From: Streptomyces sp. NBC_00249
GTDB taxonomy: Bacteria > Actinomycetota > Actinomycetes > Streptomycetales > Streptomycetaceae
DNA: 64,000 nucleotides
Assembly: GCF_026342355.1 (NCBI RefSeq)
Contig: NZ_JAPEMV010000003.1
Span: forward strand, 496,001 to 560,000
Direction: 5' to 3'
Below, one piece after another: positions 58,067 to 64,000 of this stretch. How positions within the stretch are numbered: position 1 is the first letter of the stretch; the number at the start of each line of letters is the position of its first letter. Position numbers and translations under genes: made by a program. The notes under the pieces were generated by a model. That model worked only from the letters and a program-made list of their open reading frames with translations. It had not been told where the DNA came from and made no database searches.

Positions 58067-58846
58067 ATGAACACAGCCGACGCGATCGACCACGGAATCG
58101 ACCACGGAGCGGCCGTCCTCGCGGAGACCGCCCGGTTCGCGGCCCTGCTGGAGGGCGCCGAGATGGCCGCGTCCGTCCCCACCTGCCCGGGCTGGACGCT
58201 CGCCGACCTGACCCGGCACGCGGGCGGCGTACAGCGCTGGTTCTCCGTACTGCTGCGCCAGCGCGTCCAGGAGCGTCCGACGAGCCGTGACGTGGACCTG
58301 CGGCTGCCGCAGCGGGAGGACGAGTACGCCGACTGGCTGCGCGCGGGCGCCGCGGAGGCGGCCGAGGTGTTCGCGGCCACCGACCCGGACGCGCCGATGT
58401 GGGTCTGGGGCGCCGACGCCCGGGCCCGGTTCTGGGTGCGTCGGATGCTCTTCGAAACCCTCGTGCACCGCGTCGACGCGGAACGGACCCTGGGAGTCCG
58501 CTCCGAGATCGACCCCGTGCTCGCGCAGGACGGCGTCGACGAGTTCCTCGTCAACCTGCCCTTCGCCACCCCCTTCGCCCCCAAGGTCGCCCACCTGCGC
58601 GACTCCGGCCGGACCATCCGCTTCCAGTGCACCGACGGCGAAGGCCGGTGGCTGGTACGGCTCCGGCCCGACGGCTTCGGCGTGGCCGAGGACGCCGACG
58701 CGGGCCCCGCCGACGCGACCGTCCGGGCAGGAGCCGCCGACCTCCTCCAGCTCCTCTACGGCCGCCTCGACCGCACCGCCGGGGCGATCGGGACCACCGG
58801 GGACGAGGACCTCCTCGACCTCTGGTTCGCGAACTCGGAGTTCTGA
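58067..58846 (+). CDS. Mycothiol-dependent maleylpyruvate isomerase-type protein (MDMPI/DinB fold)
   Basis: A 259-aa protein of the TIGR03083 family. The N-terminal four-helix bundle shows ARFAALLEGAEMAASVPTCPGWTLADLTRHAG, the characteristic W-T-x-x-D-L-x-x-H. Three metal-binding His of DinB folds would be here (LTRHAGG, TLVHRVD). The C-terminal SCP2-like domain covers about 165-259. Family members use mycothiol as cofactor for isomerisation or detoxification; the substrate of this one is unknown. ATG 58067 has AGGAG 12 nt upstream. Confidence 0.9.
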   Translation: MNTADAIDHGIDHGAAVLAETARFAALLEGAEMAASVPTCPGWTLADLTRHAGGVQRWFSVLLRQRVQERPTSRDVDLRLPQREDEYADWLRAGAAEAAEVFAATDPDAPMWVWGADARARFWVRRMLFETLVHRVDAERTLGVRSEIDPVLAQDGVDEFLVNLPFATPFAPKVAHLRDSGRTIRFQCTDGEGRWLVRLRPDGFGVAEDADAGPADATVRAGAADLLQLLYGRLDRTAGAIGTTGDEDLLDLWFANSEF

Positions 58847-58859
58847 AACGCCGACCGGC

Positions 58860-59411
58860 CTACGCGTCGCGCGTCATCGGGTACGTGTCCCCGTCGATCC
58901 ACAGCTTGTCGCGGTCGGTGACGAAGAGGAACAGCCCGACGGAGGGGGGCGGGTTGCGCAGGTAGGCGACCGCGGATTCGGTGAGGCGGACCCGGCCGCC
59001 GCCCAGGTGGGTGATCCCCGCCGGTTCGGTGTGCCCGGCGAGCCACTCGGCCCGCTCCACGCCCATGACCACGCTGTAGGTCCGCGCCCGGCCCGCCCGC
59101 TCGGAGTGGCGCAGGAGGTCGTCGTAGCGGGCGAAGGTCACGACCCTCTCCAGCGCCTCCTCGTACGTCAGCGGTCCCAGGAACTCCCTGTTCCTGAAGG
59201 AGTTGCCGTGGGGCACACGGGCGTAGGCGATCCAGGTCGACGGCGTGGAGACGACGTGGCCGACCGGGAAGCCGTCCGGATGACCGTCGTCCAGGCGCAC
59301 GGACACGGTCACCTCGCCGCGGTCGTGGGGGGACGCCGGTTCCCGGAAGAGGAAGAGCCGGCGCACCTTCAGCTGCTCCTTGAGGGCCCGGCCGATGCGG
59401 TTGATGTCCAT
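58860..59411 (-). CDS. Hypothetical protein, 183 aa
   Basis: A soluble alpha/beta protein beginning MDINRIGRALKEQLKVRRLF. It contains SVVMGVERAEWLAGHTEP and SVGLFLFVTDRDKLWIDGDTY. The strand/helix order is plausible for a small domain, but no family is recognised. GGAGGAGG lies 5 nt before ATG 59411. It is convergent with the mycothiol-type gene, 13 bp away. Confidence 0.75.
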   Translation of the reverse strand: MDINRIGRALKEQLKVRRLFLFREPASPHDRGEVTVSVRLDDGHPDGFPVGHVVSTPSTWIAYARVPHGNSFRNREFLGPLTYEEALERVVTFARYDDLLRHSERAGRARTYSVVMGVERAEWLAGHTEPAGITHLGGGRVRLTESAVAYLRNPPPSVGLFLFVTDRDKLWIDGDTYPMTRDA

Positions 59412-59521
59412 GAGGTCCTCCTCCACGCGAACGGCGCCCCGTCGGGGCCCAAGTGGCCAACTCTGAGGCATCCGGGGGCAGTTTGTCTGCCCTCGGTCCG
59501 GTTCCTGGTTACGCTGACGCC

Positions 59522-60463
59522 GTGACCAGCGCAGGGGTGAGCCGCCGACGGGTGATGGGCGCCGGGCTCGGCGGGCTGCTGACCGGTTGCGCGGGGGAGT
59601 CCGCGCCGGTGCGGGTGCTGCGGCTCGCCACCGGGCCGGAGGGGGGCCCGTACAACGCCTTCGGCAAGGCCCTGGCGCGGGCCGTCGCCGCGAGCGGCGG
59701 CGGCCCGGAGATCGTCCCCGTGAGCACCGCGGCCAGCGTGGACAACCTGCGGCAGCTGGAGGACGGTTCCGTCGACCTGGCGCTCGCGATGGCCGACGTC
59801 GCCGAGGACGCGGCGCTGGGCCGGGAGTCCTTCTCCCGCCCCGCGACCCGCGTGAGCGCGCTGGCCCGGGTCTACGTGAACTACACGCACCTGCTCGTCC
59901 CGGCCGCCGGCCCCGTGCGCGAGGCCGGCGCACTCGCGGGCCGTCCGGTCGCCGCCGGTGCGAGCGGGTCGGGCGTACAGGTGGTCGCGGGCAGGGTCCT
60001 GCGGGCCGCCGGGACGGACGAACGGCCGCTTGGGCTCGCCGAGTCGGTGAGGGCGCTGCGCGCGGGCACGGTCGACGCGCTGTTCTGGTCCGGGGGCGTG
60101 CCCACCCCGGCGCTCGCCGAACTGGCCCGCGAACTCCCGCTGCGCTTCCTGCCGCTGGACGCCCACGTGGGCCCGCTGCGGGAGCGCTACGGCCCCGTCT
60201 ACACGGCCGTCACCCTCCCGGCCGGGGTGTACGGGCTCGCGGAGCCGGTGGGCACGATCGGCGTCGGCAACTACCTCCTGGCCCGCCCCGACGTCCCGGC
60301 GGACACCGTCGAGGCGCTGCTGCGGGTGGTGTTCGACCGGTGGCGGGACCTGCTGCGCGAGGTCACGGCGGGAGCCCGGCTGGAGCCCCGGTTCGCGATC
60401 TCGACCGGCAAGGTACCGCTGCACGCGGGCGCGGTGGCCTACTACCGGTCGGTGTACGGATGA
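59522..60463 (+). CDS. TAXI-family solute-binding Tat lipoprotein
   Basis: A 313-aa exported binding protein. The signal peptide has SRRRVMGAGLGGLLTGCAG: twin arginines followed by a lipobox (LTGC), so it is a Tat-exported lipoprotein. The mature part opens LRLATGPEGGPYNAFG and DNLRQLEDGSVDLALAMADVAEDA, matching the TAXI group of TRAP transporter receptors. No TRAP membrane subunit is present next to it. It is convergent, 4 bp apart, with a two-component system and may act as its sensor. GTG 59522 start. Confidence 0.88.
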   Translation: MTSAGVSRRRVMGAGLGGLLTGCAGESAPVRVLRLATGPEGGPYNAFGKALARAVAASGGGPEIVPVSTAASVDNLRQLEDGSVDLALAMADVAEDAALGRESFSRPATRVSALARVYVNYTHLLVPAAGPVREAGALAGRPVAAGASGSGVQVVAGRVLRAAGTDERPLGLAESVRALRAGTVDALFWSGGVPTPALAELARELPLRFLPLDAHVGPLRERYGPVYTAVTLPAGVYGLAEPVGTIGVGNYLLARPDVPADTVEALLRVVFDRWRDLLREVTAGARLEPRFAISTGKVPLHAGAVAYYRSVYG

Positions 60464-60467
60464 GCGC

Positions 60468-61871
60468 TCACACCAGGGGCAGCCGGAGCTCCAGGGCCAG
60501 GCCGTGCGGAGCGTTCCCGGAGGCGATGAGGCATCCCCCGCCGGCCCGTGCGATCTCCTCGGCGATGGCCAGCCCCAGCCCGCTGCCCCGGACGTTCTGG
60601 TGCTCGGGAGCGCGCGCGAAACGCCGTAGCAGCAGGGGGAGTTGATCCTCCGGCACGCCGGGGCCGTCATCGCTGACCCGCACGACCGCGTCCCCGTCGG
60701 CGGTGCGGGACACCCGCACCTCGACGCTGCCGCCGGGCGGAACGAACTTCACGGCGTTGTCGAGGAGGGCGTCCAGGACCCGGCCCACCGCGTCCGGCAG
60801 GGCCCGCACCACCAGGCCCTCGGGGAGCGCGCCGCCCGCCGCCAGCGCCAGTCCGGCGGCGCGGAACACCGGGCTCCAGGCCGCCGTCCGCTCCCGTACC
60901 GCCCGCGCGACGTCCTGCTCCTTCAGCTCCGCCGTACCGGACTCCACCCGGGCCAGCGCCAGCAGGCCGTCGAGGAGCTCCTCCAGGCGTTCGGCCTCGT
61001 CCAGGGCGCGGGTGTGCTCGGTCAGGCCGGGCCCGGGGGAGATGTACGGCTCGACGTTCTCCATCTGCAGCACCAGTGTGGCCAGCGGATTGCGCAGCTG
61101 GTGGGAGGCGTCGGCGACGAAGTCGCGCTGGCGGCCCATGGAGTCGGCCACGGCCTGCGCCATGGTGTTGAAGTGCCTGCGCAGACGGCGCAGTTCGGGC
61201 GGTCCGGTGTCGGAGACGGCGCGCGCCTGGAGACTGCCCGCGGCCAGCCCCTCCACGGCCCGGTCCAGATCGCGGACGGGCCGCAGCAGCCAGCGCGCGA
61301 TCCCCACCGCGACCAGGGCGGCCGCCGCGAAGGCGGTGAGCGCCCCGGCGGCGATGAGTGCCCACCGCACCGTGACGTCCCGGCGGGCCGCCCCGGTCGG
61401 CAGCGCCATCAGCACGGCCCCGCTCACCCGCTCGTCCCGGCCCACGGGCTCGGCCAGCACCACGGAGTCCGGGCCCCAGGGCCGGATCGTCGGCAGCCGG
61501 TCGGTGGAACGGCCGGTGAGGGCGCGCCGCCGGGCGTCCACCGCCGCCGCGGGGACGGGACCCGAGCCGGCGGAGGCCTCCAGGGGCGCGGTCGCTCCGG
61601 CCCGGGCCACCGTCCGGCCCGCCGTGTCGACCACGGTGACCGCGGCCCCGTACAGCTGCGCGTACCGTCCGATCTCCGCGGCGAGTTCGGAGCGGTCGGC
61701 CCCGGTGCGCATCCGCTCGGCGAGGTCGGCGAACCGTACGGCCTCCGACCGGCGTTGCAGCAGCAGGTGTTCGGTCCGGCCCCGGGCGTAGGCGTCCGCG
61801 AGGGGGACGCAGAGCAGCAGGGTGGCCGCGCCCATGAGCACCAGCAGCACCGCCAGCAGCCTGCGCCTCAC
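60468..61871 (-). CDS. Sensor histidine kinase
   Basis: A 467-aa kinase with two membrane helices (about 5-25 and 165-190), a short extracytoplasmic sensor between them, a HAMP-like linker, the phosphoacceptor His257 in VADASHQLRNPLATL and a HATPase domain (N box LDALLDNAVKF, G1 DDGPGV, G2 GSGLGLAI). It overlaps the upstream response regulator gene by 4 nt (GTGA). The ligand may be presented by the neighbouring TAXI lipoprotein, which is inference. Confidence 0.94.
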   Translation of the reverse strand: MRRRLLAVLLVLMGAATLLLCVPLADAYARGRTEHLLLQRRSEAVRFADLAERMRTGADRSELAAEIGRYAQLYGAAVTVVDTAGRTVARAGATAPLEASAGSGPVPAAAVDARRRALTGRSTDRLPTIRPWGPDSVVLAEPVGRDERVSGAVLMALPTGAARRDVTVRWALIAAGALTAFAAAALVAVGIARWLLRPVRDLDRAVEGLAAGSLQARAVSDTGPPELRRLRRHFNTMAQAVADSMGRQRDFVADASHQLRNPLATLVLQMENVEPYISPGPGLTEHTRALDEAERLEELLDGLLALARVESGTAELKEQDVARAVRERTAAWSPVFRAAGLALAAGGALPEGLVVRALPDAVGRVLDALLDNAVKFVPPGGSVEVRVSRTADGDAVVRVSDDGPGVPEDQLPLLLRRFARAPEHQNVRGSGLGLAIAEEIARAGGGCLIASGNAPHGLALELRLPLV

Positions 61872-62602
61872 CGCGCGCGGTCCCTGTCACCGCCGGTCGC
61901 TTCGTCGTCCGCGGAGGCCGGGCAGCCGAGCTGGTACCCGAACCCCCGTACGGTGCGCACCAGTTGGGGTCGGCCGGTCTTGGCGCGGACGCCCGCCACG
62001 TGCACGTCCAGCGAGCGGGAGGTGCCGAGGAAGGCGTCCCCCCAGATCCGGTCCAGGATCTCCTCGCGGGAGTGCACCTCGTCCGGGCGCGCCGCCAGGA
62101 AGGCGAGTACGTCGAACTCGCGCCGGGTCAGCCGTACTTCGCAGCCCGCCACGGTCACGGTGCGGCCCGCCGGGTCCACCTCCACGTCCCCGGTCCGCAC
62201 GCTCCGCCCACCGCCGTGCCCGGCGCCGGTGTCCTGGGGGCCGGCGCTCCGGCCCGAGCGGCGGCGTACGGTGTCGATGCGGGCCATCAGCTCGGCCATC
62301 CGGAACGGCTTGACGACGTAGTCGTCGGCTCCCGCCCGCAGTCCCTGCACGATGTCGCGTTCCTCGCACCGCGCGGTCACCACGATCAGCGGGGCGTCGC
62401 AGACGGTACGCAGCCGCCGCAGCAGTTCGAGTCCGTCCAGGTCGGGCAGGCCCAGGTCGAGCAGGACGAACTCCGCCTCGCGCAGGTGCAGCAGGGCGTC
62501 CATGGCCCGGCCGACCCGGCGGACGGTGTGCCCGCGCTGGGCGAGCGCGGTGCCGAGGGCCTGGGCCATCCGGTCGTCGTCCTCGACGAGAAGCGCGTGC
62601 AT
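61868..62602 (-). CDS. OmpR-family response regulator
   Basis: A 244-aa regulator. The receiver (about 1-115) has LVEDDD, the phosphoacceptor Asp49 in FVLLDLGLPD, and a Thr/Lys end (VTA, KPF). A winged-HTH DNA-binding domain follows (about 150-238: VRLTRREFDVLAFL, LDVHVAGVRAKTG). It is first in the operon with the kinase. ATG 62602. A 14-bp palindrome (TGGATC-GT-GATCCA, 62632-62645) lies upstream and might be an autoregulatory site. Confidence 0.94.
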   Translation of the reverse strand: MHALLVEDDDRMAQALGTALAQRGHTVRRVGRAMDALLHLREAEFVLLDLGLPDLDGLELLRRLRTVCDAPLIVVTARCEERDIVQGLRAGADDYVVKPFRMAELMARIDTVRRRSGRSAGPQDTGAGHGGGRSVRTGDVEVDPAGRTVTVAGCEVRLTRREFDVLAFLAARPDEVHSREEILDRIWGDAFLGTSRSLDVHVAGVRAKTGRPQLVRTVRGFGYQLGCPASADDEATGGDRDRAR

Positions 62603-62706
62603 CGAATGTCTTCCTCGTGACCCTTGAACCGTGGATCGTGATCCATGCCCCCGTGAGCTGGGGCAGCAGCCTACGTGAGCGGCCGCCCCAGGTCACCGGT
62701 GCCGCT

Positions 62707-64000
62707 TCAGCGCGCGGCGTCCACGGAGGCCGCCGCCTTCTCCCGCGCGCCCGCGTCGCCGTCGGTCTCGGCCTCCGCACGGCTGAGCGCCGTGTTGCGG
62801 GTGTCGGGCATCAGGACGTAGGTCACGAGGGAGACCAGCGCGCACCCGGAGACGTACCAGAAGAACATCTTCTCGTGGCCGCCGCTCTTGAACCACAGGG
62901 CGACGTACTCGGCCGTGCCGCCGAAGAGCGCGTTGGCGATGGCGTACGGCAGCGCCACGCCCAGGGCCCGCACCCGGGTCGGGAACAGTTCCGCCTTGAC
63001 CGCCGCGTTGATCGAGGTGTAACCGGTGACGATCACCAGGGCCAGCAGGGACAGCCCCAGCGCGGACCAGTACGAGGACGCCGACCCGAGCGCGGTCATG
63101 ATCGGGTACGTGCCGACGGTGCACCCCACGGCGAAGGTGATCAGCAGCGGTCGCCGCCCGATCCGGTCCGACAGCATTCCGGCGAAGGGCTGGAGCACGG
63201 CGAAGACGGCCAGCGCGGTGAAACTGACCAGGGTGGCGGTCGTCTTGGCCATGCCGGCGCTGCCGACCAGGTACTTGGTGAGGTAGGTGGTGTACGTGTA
63301 GTAGGCCACCGTCCCGCCGAGGGTCAGCGCCATGACCAGTCCGGCCTGCCGCCGGTGCTGCCACAGCACCTTGAGGGTGCCGCGCGCGCTGTCGTCGGAG
63401 TCCGCGGCCACGTCCGCCGACTGCTCCTTGAAGGCGTCGGTCTCCTGGAGGCGCCGGCGGATCCAGAAGACGACCACCGCGAACAGCGCCCCGAGGACGA
63501 AGGGGATGCGCCAGCCCCAGCTCTGCAACTGGGCCGTGGTCAGGGTGTGCTGCATCGTGATGAGGATGCCCAGGCCGAGGAGCTGGCCGCAGGTCATCGA
63601 CACGTACTGGAAGGAGGAGCCGAGGCCGCGCCGGTTCCGGGCCGAGGCCTCGGTGAGGTAGGTGGCGCTGGCCGCGTACTCGCCGCCGATGCTCATGCCC
63701 TGGAGCAGCCGGGCGAGCAGCAGCACCAGCGCGCCGAAGTAGCCGGCCTGCCCGTAGGTCGGGGCGACGGCGATCAGCAGCGCGGCCACCGACATCATGC
63801 TGACGGTGAGCGTGAGCGCGCTCTTGCGCCCGTGCCGGTCGGCGGCCCGGCCGAGCACCCACCCGCCGACGGGACGCATGAGGAAGCCGACGGCGAAGAT
63901 CCCCGCCGTGTTCATCAGCTGCGTCGTCGGGTTGTCGCCGGGGAAGAAGGAGTCGGCGAAGTAGATGGCGAAGCTGGCGTAGACGAACCAGTCGTACCAC
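62707..64000 (-). CDS. Metabolite:H+ symporter, MFS (5' end outside window)
   Basis: The frame is open to the window edge, so the N terminus is missing. The visible 431 residues begin WYDWFVYASFAIYFADSFFP, the start of the first helix region of the KgtP/ShiA/ProP family, and continue with NTAGIFAVGFLMRPVGG and GRAADRHGRKSALTLTVS (helix 2-3 loop), plus GMSIGGEYAASATYL. It likely takes up organic acids or osmolytes with protons. It is 104 bp downstream of the response regulator start on the same strand, thus upstream of it in transcription. Confidence 0.92.
   Translation of the reverse strand, partial: WYDWFVYASFAIYFADSFFPGDNPTTQLMNTAGIFAVGFLMRPVGGWVLGRAADRHGRKSALTLTVSMMSVAALLIAVAPTYGQAGYFGALVLLLARLLQGMSIGGEYAASATYLTEASARNRRGLGSSFQYVSMTCGQLLGLGILITMQHTLTTAQLQSWGWRIPFVLGALFAVVVFWIRRRLQETDAFKEQSADVAADSDDSARGTLKVLWQHRRQAGLVMALTLGGTVAYYTYTTYLTKYLVGSAGMAKTTATLVSFTALAVFAVLQPFAGMLSDRIGRRPLLITFAVGCTVGTYPIMTALGSASSYWSALGLSLLALVIVTGYTSINAAVKAELFPTRVRALGVALPYAIANALFGGTAEYVALWFKSGGHEKMFFWYVSGCALVSLVTYVLMPDTRNTALSRAEAETDGDAGAREKAAASVDAAR

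Noticed and set aside
54664..58632. Open frame of 1322 codons extending the decarboxylase upstream
   Set aside because: Beyond 56994 the translation is Arg/Ala/Pro-rich and runs antisense to two good genes; a ribosome site supports ATG 56994.
62632..62645. TGGATC-GT-GATCCA as a response-regulator operator
   Set aside because: OmpR-family proteins usually bind direct repeats; kept only as a note in the gene entry.
1..64000. Mobile elements, prophage, tRNA, CRISPR
   Set aside because: No transposase, integrase, phage structural gene, tRNA-like cloverleaf or spaced repeat array was seen in any frame.

Overview
The window is high-GC (about 73%) actinobacterial chromosome. The gene style, the secreted and Tat-exported proteins, the families found only or mainly in Streptomyces (DUF1266, DUF5954-like, three-helix-bundle dimerisation proteins), the SpoIIE/RsbW-type phosphatase and kinase genes, the mycothiol-dependent enzyme and many leaderless starts all point to Streptomyces or a close relative. 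I see no tRNA, rRNA, CRISPR array, insertion sequence, integrase or attachment site. It reads as ordinary chromosome-arm or flank sequence, with mostly short transcription units.

Layout. 1-9.0 kb: 5'-truncated SpoIIE-type sensor phosphatase, 3-hydroxybutyrate dehydrogenase, a 57-aa protein, DUF1266 protein, GH15 hydrolase, S33 lipoprotein peptidase, universal stress protein. 9.0-15.4 kb: AraC regulator divergent from an MBL hydrolase, GNAT, TetR regulator with two palindromic operators facing a small membrane protein, a two-gene cassette (membrane protein plus HTH protein) behind tandem palindromes, a secreted protein and an aldo/keto reductase. 15.4-23.4 kb: stand-alone MASE1 protein with a PP2C phosphatase, DoxX, a secreted pyroglutamyl-peptidase-like protein whose catalytic Cys position is Ser, a MazF-like toxin-antitoxin pair, two small exported proteins and a serine hydrolase. 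23.4-29 kb: large XRE/NB-ARC/TPR regulator, MFS exporter, PGRP-type amidase, a hypothetical gene. 29.2-33.3 kb: three-gene module of an unknown protein, a MoxR AAA+ ATPase and a DUF2201-type HExxH/VWA protein. 33.2-42 kb: dienelactone hydrolase, methyltransferase, ricin-lectin protein, a P-loop/GNAT-like/HTH protein overlapping a CDF metal transporter tail to tail, isochorismatase with its GlxA-type regulator. 42-47.5 kb: cold-shock protein with long leader, HATPase followed at 9 nt by a CYP152-type P450, PBP4 peptidase, Ser-rich exported protein with a 26-bp perfect hairpin terminator. 47.5-64 kb: DUF5954-like protein, alpha/beta hydrolase-quinone reductase operon divergent from LysR, PadR regulator with a 20-bp palindrome, acyl-CoA dehydrogenase, arginine-decarboxylase-like enzyme, mycothiol-dependent enzyme, TAXI binding lipoprotein convergent with a two-component system, and an edge-truncated metabolite:H+ symporter.

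The most interesting points are a P450 that combines CYP152 hallmarks with the His found in the alkene-forming OleT at the position where hydroxylating relatives carry Gln, the MoxR/DUF2201 module, the Ser-for-Cys pyroglutamyl-peptidase homologue, the P-loop/GNAT/HTH fusion with its 77-bp antisense overlap, and several unusually clean palindromic operators. All family assignments come from reading motifs in the translated sequence; no database search was run.
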